From Bog-756 sp963713625 (GTDB lineage Bacteria > Actinomycetota > Acidimicrobiia > Acidimicrobiales > RAAP-2), in NCBI GenBank assembly GCA_963713625.1, contig CAVQMN010000012.1:62001-126000 (forward strand): a stretch of 64,000 bases of DNA, in the 5' to 3' direction. Under the pieces are notes generated by a model that was given only the letters and a program-made list of their open reading frames with translations, was not told where the DNA came from and ran no database searches. A program made the position numbers and the translations under genes. Within the stretch, counting starts at the first letter, position 1. Each line of letters begins with the position of its first letter. This document shows, one piece after another, positions 51,495 through 59,624 of this stretch.

Positions 51495-52190
51495 TCAACC
51501 CCTCGACGGGGTCGGTTCCAGCAGTAGCTCGGGCAGCTCGGCGACCGAGTCGATGAGATGGGTATGGGGCGCCCGGGCCAGCTCGGACCTCGAATGGGCC
51601 CCGCCCAGCACGCCGATGACCATGGAGGCCCCGGAGCGGGATCCGGCCAGCAGGTCGCTCGAGGTGTCGCCGACCACCGCCACCTCGGCCACATCGTCGA
51701 TCCGGAGGCGGAGAACGGCGGTGAGGATCATGTCGGGCCACGGCCGGCCCCGCCCGGCGTCTGCCGGCGAGAGCACGAGGTCCACCAGCGCTTCCCATCC
51801 CAGGGCGGCGATGATCCGGTCGCGGGTGGCCGGGGAGAAGCCGGTGGTCAGGCAGAGTCGCATCCCCGCTTGGCGGAGGGCGGTCAGGCAGGTCTCGGCC
51901 CCGGGGATGGCCCACACCTCGCCCCGGTCGACGGCGCCGTCGAAGGCGTCCTCGAACGCCGAGTTGGCGTGTTCGGCCAGATGCCTGTCACCGCCCAACA
52001 GTTCGGTGAACACGGTGATCTTGGACTGGCCCATGGTGCGGCGGATGTAATCCTGGGGGTCGGCCTTGAGCTGGCCCGGGGTCAGACCCACCACGTCGAG
52101 GGCGTGCTGGAAGGCTTCCTCGACCGCGCCGCCGTCGGCCACCGTGGTGCCGGCCATGTCCAGGGCCACCAGTCGGATCGGGGGCTTCAC
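51495..52190 (-). CDS. PhnX-like HAD hydrolase (phosphonatase-like, TIGR03351 type)
   Basis: The GTG start at 52188-52190 overlaps the upstream stop (GTGA). The 231 residues start with VALDMAGTTVADGG, in which the DMAGT nucleophile loop with alanine is typical of phosphonoacetaldehyde-hydrolase relatives. LTTGFSPATRDRI (motif II) and VAVVGDTSSDLLAGSRSGA (motif IV) follow. I see no lysine in the position used by true PhnX for Schiff-base formation, but I cannot place it with certainty. It is coupled to an FAD oxidase gene of the family commonly paired with it. Confidence 0.8.
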   Translation of the reverse strand: MKPPIRLVALDMAGTTVADGGAVEEAFQHALDVVGLTPGQLKADPQDYIRRTMGQSKITVFTELLGGDRHLAEHANSAFEDAFDGAVDRGEVWAIPGAETCLTALRQAGMRLCLTTGFSPATRDRIIAALGWEALVDLVLSPADAGRGRPWPDMILTAVLRLRIDDVAEVAVVGDTSSDLLAGSRSGASMVIGVLGGAHSRSELARAPHTHLIDSVAELPELLLEPTPSRG

Positions 52191-53335
52191 GACATCACCT
52201 CGTCCCAGGTCTGCTCGGCGATGGCCGGGGACAGGGTCATTCCCCGTCCGGCCGGCCCGGTCACCACCCACACCGCGGGCTCGATGCGGCGACGGAAGCA
52301 GATTCCGCCATCGGTGACCGCGGTGTACACACCGGCCCACCGCCGGACCACCGGGGGCAGCTTCCACCCGAGGATGGACTCGGCCCGGGCCCGGAGACTG
52401 TCGTAGACGGATTCGTCGACGGCGAAGTCGAACGGCTCCTCGTAGACGTGGGTGTCCCCGATGGTCAGGCCCCCTCCGGCCCGCTGCACCACCAGGAGCT
52501 GCATGGCCCAGCGGGCCGTCTCCGCCCGGGGGTCGGGGAGGGAGTCCCGGCCGGGGAGATCGAAGGCGGGGTAGTACCGCATCGAATCCGCGTCGGCGAT
52601 GGCGGTGACGATCCGCTCGGAGGTGGGCGCGGTCTGCATCATCTGCAGCCGGCACCGACGAAGCGGCGCTTCGGCCAGCGCCGCGCCGATCCGACCGCCG
52701 AGACCGGAAAGGCGGTCGCCGATGCACAGCAACACGAGCGATCCCTGATGCCGATGGCCCATCTGGTCGACCACGGTCGGCCCGGTACCGTCCGCGGGAG
52801 GGTTGGACTCCACATCGACGACCTGCCGGCCGGGCAGCCAACGGTAACGACCGGTGGCTTCGAGTTGCTGGCGCAGCGCGCCCAGCACCGAGCCGGGCTC
52901 GACCACCGCATCCTTCCCACACCAGAGTCCACCGACGAGATCGCCTTTGACGGCCGGGTTGACGTCATGCACGCCACTGGCGTCGAGCAGTTCGAACCCT
53001 CGGCTCGAAGCGTCAGGTTGGGCCGCAGCCTCGGCCATCAGGGCCAGTTCGGCCTCGTCGCCGGCCACGGTCAGGGAGCCGTCGGGCCGGAATCCGATTT
53101 CGGGGGATCGTTCGGCGATGTCCTGCCACAGTTGACGGGCCCGCAGAGCCAGGTCCAGCTCCGGGCCCGGTGCCCTCCCGCTCACCCACACGAGCCCGAA
53201 ATTGCGGACCGATGCCCGGCGGGGCCCGGCGTCAGCTTCGAGGTGGACCGTCTCCCAGCCCCGTTGGCAGGCCTGCAGGGCGTGCATGGTGCCGAGCACG
53301 CCGCCCCCCACGATCACCACCCGTTCCGTACTCAT
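52187..53335 (-). CDS. TIGR03364-like FAD-dependent aminophosphonate oxidase
   Basis: A 382-residue DAO-type flavoprotein. RVVIVGGGVLGTMHALQACQRGWETVHLEAD is the FAD-binding fold, RNFGLVWVSGRAPG an early active-site loop, and GGICFRRRIEPAVWVVTGPAGRGMTLSPAIAEQ the C-terminal FAD contact. The family is known for pairing with the PhnX-like HAD, as here. The proposed role is oxidative deamination of an aminophosphonate to a phosphonoaldehyde, which the HAD then splits to phosphate and an aldehyde. Confidence 0.82.
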   Translation of the reverse strand: MSTERVVIVGGGVLGTMHALQACQRGWETVHLEADAGPRRASVRNFGLVWVSGRAPGPELDLALRARQLWQDIAERSPEIGFRPDGSLTVAGDEAELALMAEAAAQPDASSRGFELLDASGVHDVNPAVKGDLVGGLWCGKDAVVEPGSVLGALRQQLEATGRYRWLPGRQVVDVESNPPADGTGPTVVDQMGHRHQGSLVLLCIGDRLSGLGGRIGAALAEAPLRRCRLQMMQTAPTSERIVTAIADADSMRYYPAFDLPGRDSLPDPRAETARWAMQLLVVQRAGGGLTIGDTHVYEEPFDFAVDESVYDSLRARAESILGWKLPPVVRRWAGVYTAVTDGGICFRRRIEPAVWVVTGPAGRGMTLSPAIAEQTWDEVMS

Positions 53336-53523
53336 CTGACCTCGATCGTAGTAATCGCCGGCCGGCGGGGGCCGACCGAGGCTACCGGAGCGGGCGGGGG
53401 GCGGGTCTGGTGGGCGAAGCGGCGCTTCGAGCCCGGTTCCGGGGAAGGCCGAGCCCGGTGCAGGGTGGAGCCGGCGACCGTCTCACACCCGGCCAGGGTG
53501 GGCTAAATTGACGATTCGCCCAT

Positions 53524-53596
53524 TCGGGGGTGGCGCAACTGGCAGCGCGCATGATTCTGGTTCATGAGGTTGGAGGTTCGAGCCCTCCCCCCCGAG
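53524..53596 (+). tRNA. tRNA-Gln (anticodon CTG)
   Basis: All four stems fold. The acceptor stem is TCGGGGG/CCCCCGA, and the D stem GCGC/GCGC has loop AACTGGCA. The anticodon stem CATGA/TCATG encloses TTCTGGT with CTG at 53557-53559. The T stem GGAGG/CCTCC has loop TTCGAGC. The discriminator is G and no CCA is encoded. It is the first of a Gln-Glu tRNA pair. Confidence 0.94.
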
Positions 53597-53650
53597 CGCT
53601 CACGGTGCTCTCCTCTGGGAGGGGCGTGGCAGGTTTTCGGTTGCACAGAC

Positions 53651-53674
53651 GAGCCGTTCCGTCAGGATCGGCTC
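53651..53674 (+). terminator. Hairpin between the two tRNA genes
   Basis: GAGCCGTTCC (53651-53660) pairs with GGATCGGCTC (53665-53674) with one mismatch across the loop GTCA. It lies between tRNA-Gln and tRNA-Glu, six bases before the latter, and could be a processing signal or terminator; no T-run follows. Confidence 0.45.
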
Positions 53675-53679
53675 ATCAG

Positions 53680-53752
53680 GGTCCCATCGTCTAGAGGCCT
53701 AGGACACCACCCTCTCAAGGTGGAGACACGGGTTCGAACCCCGTTGGGACTG
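53680..53752 (+). tRNA. tRNA-Glu (anticodon CTC)
   Basis: The acceptor stem GGTCCCA/TGGGACT (one G-T pair) and the D arm GTCT/GGAC both fold. The anticodon stem CCACC/GGTGG encloses CTCTCAA with CTC at 53714-53716, and the T stem ACGGG/CCCGT has the canonical loop TTCGAAC. The discriminator is G and no CCA is encoded. The 3' half overlaps, on the other strand, the end of an integrase remnant, marking it as an integration site. Confidence 0.95.
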
Positions 53753-54430
53753 CTCGGTATCTTCGCTGGTCAGGGGCATTATCGTCGCGACTTCGGCATC
53801 GACCTCCGGCAACTTCGGCTGTCGTTCGGCCGTCACAGATTTAGCGGAGTGCAACGGAACGATGCCGGCATCGGTCGCCATCGAGGGCAAAGCATCAGCC
53901 AACGCCTTGTCCCGATCGGCGGTGGCGTGCTGGTAGCGGAATGCCGCCGCCGGACTTTCAACTCGGCGAGGCTGGCGCCGGTCGTGGCGGCCCAGGTGAG
54001 ACCGGAATGGCGGAGGTCGTGGAAGTGAAGGTCTGGTCGTCCGATGGTGAGTCGTGTTTTCGACCAGATCCGGTTCACCGTGCGCGTACTGACCGGGAGT
54101 CCATTCTCGCCAGGGAACAGCCATGCCTCGGCATCTTGGTCGATGCCCTTGAGGTGGTCCTCAATGTCCTGAAGGAGGTGGTGCGGGATTGCCACTGACC
54201 GTTGGCCGGCCTTGGTCTTGGGTGGTCCGATTCGGTGTTCACCCCCGGGCAACTCGGACAACCGCGAGAGTTCCGGTGGCGGTGTCAATGTCCCGCCGTT
54301 AAAGGCCGAGCACCTCGCTGCGACGAAGCTGACACCAGCCTGCGAGCAGGAGGGCCACATGTTGAGGTCTACCGGCGGGGCCCGGTCGTTCGACTATCCA
54401 GTTGTGACCAGGGTGGGATATTGAGGCACT
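53699..54430 (-). pseudogene. Tyrosine recombinase (integrase) remnant at tRNA-Glu
   Basis: Three pieces of one integrase catalytic domain lie in different frames. HVALLLAGWCQLRRSEVLGL (about 54360-54299) holds the first catalytic arginine region. GGEHRIGPPKTKAGQRSVAIP through DLHFHDLRHSGLTWAA holds the His-x2-Arg box (to about 53955). SPAAAFRYQHATADRDKALADAL (about 53955-53885) is the C-terminal helix region. Short out-of-frame deletions join the pieces; the second removes the LGHS box. The N-terminal arm- and core-binding domains are missing. The last frame ends inside tRNA-Glu, as expected for an element that inserted there. Confidence 0.82.
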
Positions 54431-54490
54431 CGCGGTAGCGCTCAAGTGACGGTGTCGGTGGGGAGTATGGGCCAGGCTCATCTGATGTTG

Positions 54491-55126
54491 TCAGAGCGCC
54501 TTGAGGACGGCAATTACGTCAGCCGGCTCGACTCGCACCCGCCAGTCAGCGTTGATGGAGGCGAATCTCACCGTGCCGTCGCGATCGATGACGAACGTCG
54601 AGGGAACGGGTAGGGTCCGTTGCCCATTGGCGTTCTGCTTCGCGGGGTCGCTCTGGAACACGTTGACCTGCAGGTCCTCCAGCTCACCGATGACATCGAA
54701 CCGGACCTTGTACGCCTCGCTCACCGTCTGGTCGACATCGCTGAGCACCGGAAATGCGAGTTCGTGCTTCTCGGTCATCGTCAGTCCGTGATCCGGGGCC
54801 TGGGGGCTGATAGCCACGAGCGTCGCTCCTGCGGAAGTGATGTCCGGGAATACGTACTGGAGAGCCCGGAGTTGCAGATTGCAGTACGGGCACCATTCCC
54901 CTCGGTAGAAGGTGACCACGACCGGACCTTTGGAGAGTAGGTCGGCGAGCACGACCCGATTGCCCACGGCGTCGTGCAGCGTGAACCCGGGTGCCATGTC
55001 TCCGACGGCGAGGCCGGGGGCGACCCCGGAGCTGGTGACGTCGTCGACTCCGTTCTGGATCCGAACGCCGATTTCTGCGGGGATCGAGGCAGTGATGTCG
55101 TTCAACTGGGAAGTGAGGTTGGTCAC
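54491..55126 (-). CDS. Peroxiredoxin-like protein (AhpC/TSA family)
   Basis: A 211-residue thioredoxin-fold protein without signal peptide. GDMAPGFTLHDAVGNRVVLADLLSKGPVVVTFYRGEWCPYCNLQLRAL contains the active-site Trp-Cys-Pro-Tyr-Cys, and STFVIDRDGTVRFAS is the late strand. This is the CxxC peroxiredoxin-like subgroup, reducing peroxides or acting as a thiol oxidoreductase. Two palindromes recognised by the divergent TetR gene probably control it. It is the first intact gene after the integrase remnant. Confidence 0.87.
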   Translation of the reverse strand: MTNLTSQLNDITASIPAEIGVRIQNGVDDVTSSGVAPGLAVGDMAPGFTLHDAVGNRVVLADLLSKGPVVVTFYRGEWCPYCNLQLRALQYVFPDITSAGATLVAISPQAPDHGLTMTEKHELAFPVLSDVDQTVSEAYKVRFDVIGELEDLQVNVFQSDPAKQNANGQRTLPVPSTFVIDRDGTVRFASINADWRVRVEPADVIAVLKAL

Positions 55127-55139
55127 GAGCTCTCCTAAA

Positions 55140-55193
55140 ATGGACTATGTGGTCCATAGTGTCCGTAGTAGAATGGACTGTCAAGTCCATTCT
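55140..55193. promoter_or_regulatory. Two TetR-type operators in the peroxiredoxin/TetR divergent promoter
   Basis: AGAATGGACT (55170-55179) and AGTCCATTCT (55184-55193) are perfect 10-base inverted repeats separated by GTCA. A second, slightly imperfect palindrome ATGGACTATGTGGTCCAT is at 55140-55157. Both share ATGGAC/GTCCAT half-sites. They lie between the divergent peroxiredoxin and TetR starts, so one repressor could silence both genes. Confidence 0.8.
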
Positions 55194-55205
55194 TGGGAGT
55201 TGCGC

Positions 55206-55832
55206 ATGTCCGGAACCGAGATCATGAACGACCGCACTTTGACGGCAAAAGGTAGCGTCACCCGTCAGCGGATCGTGGAGGCGGCGTCCGACCTCATGGT
55301 CGAACGGGGTGTGTCAGCGGTGAGTCTCGATGAGGTGGGACGGGCCACGTCTACCAGCAAGTCGCAGATGTACCACTACTTCGCCAGTAAGGATGACCTC
55401 GTCGCTGCTGTGGTGACCTGCGTTCGGGACCGGATCCTTGCCTTCCAAAGTGACCTACTCCGCGCAGTCGAGTCGGTGGATGGCTTGCGAGATTGGGCGG
55501 ACTCCATCGTTGCCTTCCATCGGAAGGCGCCAAGGTGGTCTGGCTGTCCCCTCGGCACGCTGTCCAGCGAGCTCATCGCCGAGACCGGGGCCGGTCGCCT
55601 CGACATCGAGGAGGCCTTCGATTCGTGGCAGCTCCTCCTAACTCACACCTTGGTCCATCTTCAGGATTCGGGGAAATTGCAGGTTGATGCCGATCCAGAG
55701 CGACTGGCCACGGCCACATTGGCATCGCTGGAGGGCGGTCTACTCCTGTCGAAGGCGCTACAGGACGAATCCCCACTCGCTATTGCACTCGATGCCGCAT
55801 TGGATCATCTGGGGACATTCGCCTGTCTTTGA
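55206..55832 (+). CDS. TetR-family regulator
   Basis: A 208-residue protein from ATG 55206 (a second ATG is six codons later). The HTH reads TRQRIVEAASDLMVERGVSAVSLDEVGRATSTSKSQMYHYFASKDDLV in segments near residues 18-65. The C-terminal domain with GCPLGTLSSELI resembles the TetR_C-terminal type of YcdC/AcrR-like repressors that respond to thiol-reactive or electrophilic compounds. It is divergent from the peroxiredoxin gene with two palindromic operators between. Confidence 0.88.
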   Translation: MSGTEIMNDRTLTAKGSVTRQRIVEAASDLMVERGVSAVSLDEVGRATSTSKSQMYHYFASKDDLVAAVVTCVRDRILAFQSDLLRAVESVDGLRDWADSIVAFHRKAPRWSGCPLGTLSSELIAETGAGRLDIEEAFDSWQLLLTHTLVHLQDSGKLQVDADPERLATATLASLEGGLLLSKALQDESPLAIALDAALDHLGTFACL

Positions 55833-56001
55833 GGGGCTGTTTCGCGACCGAAGCAAACTAGCCCGGGCACGCCGATCCGCCGTGTGAACAATGCGATTGA
55901 TTCCGATAGCTCGGAAGGCTCGCACACCAGTGACTTACCGAGTTGCTTTGCCTATGGCGGGAAGACCCTCAGTGATGCGTGCTAGCAGCTGCTCGCTTCC
56001 G

Positions 56002-56041
56002 GCGAACGGCGACGGCCCCACATCGGGACGCCGCCGTTCGC
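56002..56041 (-). terminator. Terminator-type hairpin after the beta-propeller gene
   Basis: GCGAACGGCG (56002-56011) pairs perfectly with CGCCGTTCGC (56032-56041), with further pairing inside the loop. It lies 15 bases past the stop of the leftward gene at 56056, the right place for its terminator. It may also end the convergent TetR transcript. Confidence 0.65.
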
Positions 56042-56055
56042 TAGAAGTTGGGCTA

Positions 56056-57201
56056 CTAGGAAGCGGCGATGCCTTGGCCGCCCGCAGCGCCAGCCACCGT
56101 CACGGAACCGATCTCGGTCAGACTTCCGTTGCTATTGACCTGGAACTCATCGACGATGCCATTGCCTCCGGTCTGGACGTAGAGGAAGTGACCGTCTGAC
56201 GAGGCCGAAGCATCAACTGTTCCGGGATCAGTTGCCGTTGCGCCGAGCAGAGTCAGTTGGCCGCTGGCGTTGGTCTGATATCCGCTCGTGGAGTTGGCAC
56301 CGGTGTTGCCGGTAAAGAAGAGCGATCCGGCGGGAGCAACCCAGCACAACCCAGTCTGTCCGCTGGCCAGCGAATCGAGTTGGGTGATGGTGCCATTCCA
56401 GTTGAGAGTAAAGGTCGCCAGTGCACTGGGCCCAGCCTCGGCAATCACCAGGTGACCGGCATGGTCAAAGGTGATGGCGAAAGGGACTGTTCCAGGCAAC
56501 GAGTTCACGACTGGCGATGGAGACAGGTTCCCAAAGAAGCCCACATTGAACACGTCAACGGCGTTGGAGCTGGCCTTGGTGGTCACGATCAGCTTGGTGC
56601 CGTCAGGAGAGTAGGCAACCTGCCCTGGCGTGTGGGTGAACTCGGTGGTGTCCGTGGGAATGGTCAAACCCGACGCGCGATTCGATCCCGGGAAAAGATG
56701 CCCAAAGTACGAGTAGTACTCCTGCACCGATCCACCATTTCGTGCGTTGAGGACCGAGACCAGGTTGCCGTGCACTGCAACGCTGACCGGGAAGGTCCCA
56801 CCCGAACTGACCACCTGCTGCAGCTGGAGGTCATTACCTTGCACTGAAAACACTGAGACGGTATTGCTGCCAGCGTTGACGGCGTAGAGCTCGTGATTCG
56901 CCGGATCGTAGTTGAGTGAACCCTGGGAACCGAGGTGGTCGACGTGGGAACCATTGAGCGCCCCACCCAGTCCACCCGTATCGTACGTGTTCTCCAAAGT
57001 TAGAGTGCCATTGCCGGCCCGGTCGTAGGCGGCCACTTGGTTGCCGGCGATATTGTCGGTCTGGACGAAAACGACGTGCGTGCCTGGAGCACAGGGTGGC
57101 CCGTGATGGTAACCGTCGGCGCCAGCAGCAACCGGCGCCAGCACCGCCGACAATCCGAGGACGGCACTGGCCCCCAAAGCCAATCGGGTGAGACGTTTCA
57201 T
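56056..57201 (-). CDS. Secreted lactonase-type seven-bladed beta-propeller protein
   Basis: A 381-residue protein with AAGGAG before its ATG and a clear signal peptide (RLALGASAVLGLSAVLAPVAAGA). Repeated blades such as LNYDPANHELYAVNAGSNTVSVFSVQ, VAYSPDGTKLIVTTKASSNAVDVFNV and ITFDHAGHLVIAEAGPSALATF are the pattern of 6-phosphogluconolactonase-like propellers (PF10282). Secretion argues against a pentose-phosphate role; an extracellular binding or lactonase function is more likely. Codon use is less GC-rich than in the left half of the window. Confidence 0.83.
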   Translation of the reverse strand: MKRLTRLALGASAVLGLSAVLAPVAAGADGYHHGPPCAPGTHVVFVQTDNIAGNQVAAYDRAGNGTLTLENTYDTGGLGGALNGSHVDHLGSQGSLNYDPANHELYAVNAGSNTVSVFSVQGNDLQLQQVVSSGGTFPVSVAVHGNLVSVLNARNGGSVQEYYSYFGHLFPGSNRASGLTIPTDTTEFTHTPGQVAYSPDGTKLIVTTKASSNAVDVFNVGFFGNLSPSPVVNSLPGTVPFAITFDHAGHLVIAEAGPSALATFTLNWNGTITQLDSLASGQTGLCWVAPAGSLFFTGNTGANSTSGYQTNASGQLTLLGATATDPGTVDASASSDGHFLYVQTGGNGIVDEFQVNSNGSLTEIGSVTVAGAAGGQGIAAS

Positions 57202-57503
57202 TATTTCTCCTTAGTCATTGGATGAAGCAGTCCGAATACAGTCTCGGATCGAAGGAGGAGCGTTACACTCGTTCCCGCTTCACTGACTCGGATGGCGTCT
57301 TTCCCGTAACACTTTTACGTTCTTAGGGACTAAAGAACATGCCTACGAACGGCAGCGACGAACACGTTGAGGGATGTGGAAGGTCTCACAAGCAGCGAAA
57401 CCTGCTCCGTCCTTGCGATTGGCAGTGGTGACCAGCGCATCCTGCTGGACCGGGGAAGGTCCAGCTTACGAGGGATCCTCGAAGCCAACATGGACAATCG
57501 CTT
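57202..57503. other. Intergenic region with inverted repeat
   Basis: About 300 bases between the divergent beta-propeller and anti-sigma genes. GTTCTT at 57319-57324 and AAGAAC at 57333-57338 form an inverted repeat within an AT-richer stretch (ACACTTTTACGTTCTTAGGG) that probably holds one or both promoters. No gene or RNA is recognised. Confidence 0.45.
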
Positions 57504-57761
57504 ATGACGCTGTCGTTGCGTCGAAGAGACATCGTGTGCCAGCAGGCTGTTGAATTGGTTACCGACTATCTAGAGGGAACTCTTTCACGCCGACAGCGGC
57601 GCAGATTCGAGTCTCACCTACGCGATTGCCCCAACTGTTCCGCGTACCTCGAACAGATCAGAATGACGATAGAGCTGGCAGGGGTCATGGACCCCGAGGA
57701 GCTGAGCCCGGACGCCAAACAGGATCTCATCGACCTCTATCGTCGGTGGCGATCCGAATAA
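57504..57761 (+). CDS. Zinc-finger (zf-HC2) anti-sigma factor, soluble
   Basis: An 85-residue protein. CQQAVELVTDYLEGTLSRRQRRRFESHLRDCPNCSAYLEQI contains the ZAS motif (Cys, then His-x3-Cys-x2-Cys) that binds zinc and clamps an ECF sigma factor. No membrane helix follows, so it is a cytoplasmic, possibly redox-responsive type such as RsrA. The start could also be the GTG at 57535. It lies 200 bases upstream of an ECF sigma gene, the reverse of the more usual sigma-then-anti-sigma order. Confidence 0.85.
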   Translation: MTLSLRRRDIVCQQAVELVTDYLEGTLSRRQRRRFESHLRDCPNCSAYLEQIRMTIELAGVMDPEELSPDAKQDLIDLYRRWRSE

Positions 57762-57966
57762 AGAGCCCACCGAGCGACAACTTATCCACACGCTCGAATG
57801 GGCCGACGTGGGTCACTCACCCAGTGTTCTGGGATACGTTGGCGTGTCTTTGCCAGGTCTGGCCAGCTGATTGATGTCCTCTGGGTGTAGGTTTCAATCT
57901 GCCTTCTGCAGCGAGGGTCCAACAAGGCCGGGGACGGAGTCTTCCAGCCAGGAGTCGATGGATCCA

Positions 57967-58695
57967 ATGACGACGCTGAGGAAGAGGCAGCCCAAAGATG
58001 ACGACGCGGGGGCCGACATCGCAGATGATGGAACTGTCGATCGTTCGAGCGTTGGGAGTGGGGGCATCCCGTATCAGGAGTGGTCTGACATCGATCTCGT
58101 TGGGTCCCTCGTCGATGAGTGCGGAGACGCATACGCTGAGCTATACCGACGCCACCGGCGCTCAGTGTCTGCCGCAACGCGAATGGTTCTGGTCAACGAC
58201 GACCGATGCGAGGACGTCGTCGCAGAAGTATTTGTGGACCTGTGGTTCTTCCCAGAGAAGTTCGATCCGGCGCGGGGCTCTCTTCTCGCCTTCCTCAGAA
58301 TGAGGGCCCGAGGCCGCGGCATCGACATGGTGCGTTCTGAAGCAGCACGACACCGACGTGAGCAGACCGATCAACGGGCGGACGTGACTTACGCCAAGGA
58401 TCCCGATACGGTCATCCTCGCGACGGAGAGCGCCGCGGCGGTACGAGAAGCACTGGCCTCGCTGCCGGTCACCGAGAGTGAACCGATCTACCTGGCGTTC
58501 TTTTCGGGTATGACGTATAGAGCGGTAGCTGCCCAACTGGACCTCCCCGAAGGAACCGTCAAGAGCCGGATCCGCGCTGGATTGAATCGCCTTCAGACAT
58601 GCCAGGGACTGCGGCTGGAACGTACTATCGACGCCAACAGTGAAGCTTCGGGTGACGCCCACACCAGTTCAAACGCGAAGAGGCCCGTACGATGA
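57967..58695 (+). CDS. ECF RNA polymerase sigma factor
   Basis: From the ATG at 57967 (another at 57958) there are 242 residues. Region 2 is DAYAELYRRHRRSVSAATRMVLVNDDRCEDVVAEVFVDLWFFPEKFDPARGSLLAFLRMRARGRGIDMVRSE. Region 4 is ALASLPVTESEPIYLAFFSGMTYRAVAAQLDLPEGTVKSRIRAGLNRL (both in segments). A 40-residue acidic N-terminus and a polar tail are extra. It should direct RNA polymerase to stress promoters and be held by the upstream anti-sigma. Its stop overlaps the GAF gene start (ATGA). Confidence 0.9.
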   Translation: MTTLRKRQPKDDDAGADIADDGTVDRSSVGSGGIPYQEWSDIDLVGSLVDECGDAYAELYRRHRRSVSAATRMVLVNDDRCEDVVAEVFVDLWFFPEKFDPARGSLLAFLRMRARGRGIDMVRSEAARHRREQTDQRADVTYAKDPDTVILATESAAAVREALASLPVTESEPIYLAFFSGMTYRAVAAQLDLPEGTVKSRIRAGLNRLQTCQGLRLERTIDANSEASGDAHTSSNAKRPVR

Positions 58696-59222
58696 TCGAG
58701 TGGGAATCTGAGGTCCGCCACCCGCCTCGACTTGCAGCAGTCGAGAGGTCGGGTCTCACGGGGATCGGTCCCGAGGATGCCTTCGACCGATTGATTGAGC
58801 TGGCTGTCCAACTGACGGGAGTGCCGCGAGGTGTGATTGCACTGGTTGATTCAGAGCGAACTACCGCGATGAGTTCCGTCGGCTTCCCCGAGGGATTGCC
58901 ACTGTTCGCACCGATCGAACTCTCCTTCTGCAGATTCGTTGTCAGCTCCGGCCGGCCGTTTATCGTCGAGGATGCCCACAGTGACCCTCGGACCGTGGGC
59001 GACCCGGCGATAGATGCATTCGCGGCTGTCTCGTGGGCCGGGTACCCGATCGAAGATGCCGACGGGGTTGTTCTCGGAACCTTCTGTGTCATGGACTCTG
59101 TACCCCACGAATGGAGCGCCCTGGATCTGCAGGTTCTTGCCACGTTGGCCGGGTCCGCATCGACAGAGATCGCGCTCAGACGACTTCGGGCTGAACTTCC
59201 TGCCCCTGGGCCTAGCGTCTAA
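58692..59222 (+). CDS. GAF-domain protein
   Basis: A 176-residue protein consisting of one GAF domain: FDRLIELAVQLTGVPRGVIALVDSERTTAMSSVGFPEG, SFCRFVVSSGRPFIVEDAHSDPRT, and AGYPIEDADGVVLGTFCVMD. The FCRFVV cysteine and the final CVMD cysteine are typical of redox- or ligand-sensing GAF domains. Overlap with the ECF sigma gene suggests that it senses the signal for that sigma. No output domain is attached. Confidence 0.85.
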   Translation: MIEWESEVRHPPRLAAVERSGLTGIGPEDAFDRLIELAVQLTGVPRGVIALVDSERTTAMSSVGFPEGLPLFAPIELSFCRFVVSSGRPFIVEDAHSDPRTVGDPAIDAFAAVSWAGYPIEDADGVVLGTFCVMDSVPHEWSALDLQVLATLAGSASTEIALRRLRAELPAPGPSV

Positions 59223-59403
59223 TCCATGCTGACCGGGGCCTCTTCGCCGCCTCCTGCCCCACCCCGTCGGGCCAGTTGAGCGGAATCCCCCCAGTTACTG
59301 CTGCTGACCCGACCAGTGCAGTATGCGCTTGCTGAGTCGGACAGAACAGGGCACAAGGTCACCATTCCATCTTCGCCGAGATAGGAGTAGGCTCCTAAGC
59401 GTC

Positions 59404-59421
59404 GGTTCGATGCTCCGAACC
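59404..59421. promoter_or_regulatory. Inverted repeat upstream of the zinc-ribbon/PRC operon
   Basis: GGTTCG (59404-59409) and CGAACC (59416-59421) are perfect arms with a six-base centre. Just upstream TAGGAG/CTCCTA (59382-59397) forms another small palindrome. They lie 35-75 bases before the next start and could be operator or promoter elements. Confidence 0.35.
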
Positions 59422-59456
59422 AGGGGTTGCTTGAGCTGGGAAACCACAGGGATTCG

Positions 59457-59624
59457 ATGGTGGAATTCGCCAGCAGCTCCGTATGTCCGAGCTGCGGAAG
59501 CTGGAATGTCCGAACTGCCTACGCCGCATATGGCGGCGGAGGCGCACTTCAGGAGAGTATTTCCGGTGAGTGCCGCACCTGCACCTTTGTGTGGGTCCAA
59601 GAGTCGTGCTTGGAGGCCGGATGA
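59457..59624 (+). CDS. Small zinc-ribbon protein
   Basis: A 55-residue protein: SSSVCPSCGSWNVRTAYAAYGGGG, then GECRTCTFVWVQESC. Two Cys-x2-Cys knuckles form a zinc ribbon. The start could be an ATG ten codons upstream at 59427. Its TGA overlaps the next ATG (ATGA at 59621-59624), so it is coupled to the PRC-barrel gene. The function is unknown; a nucleic-acid or protein-binding role is typical. Confidence 0.68.
   Translation: MVEFASSSVCPSCGSWNVRTAYAAYGGGGALQESISGECRTCTFVWVQESCLEAG

Noticed and set aside
53524..53752. Intact mobile element with both attachment sites in the window
   Set aside because: The integrase is broken, and no second copy of the tRNA-Glu 3' end was found to the right within the window.
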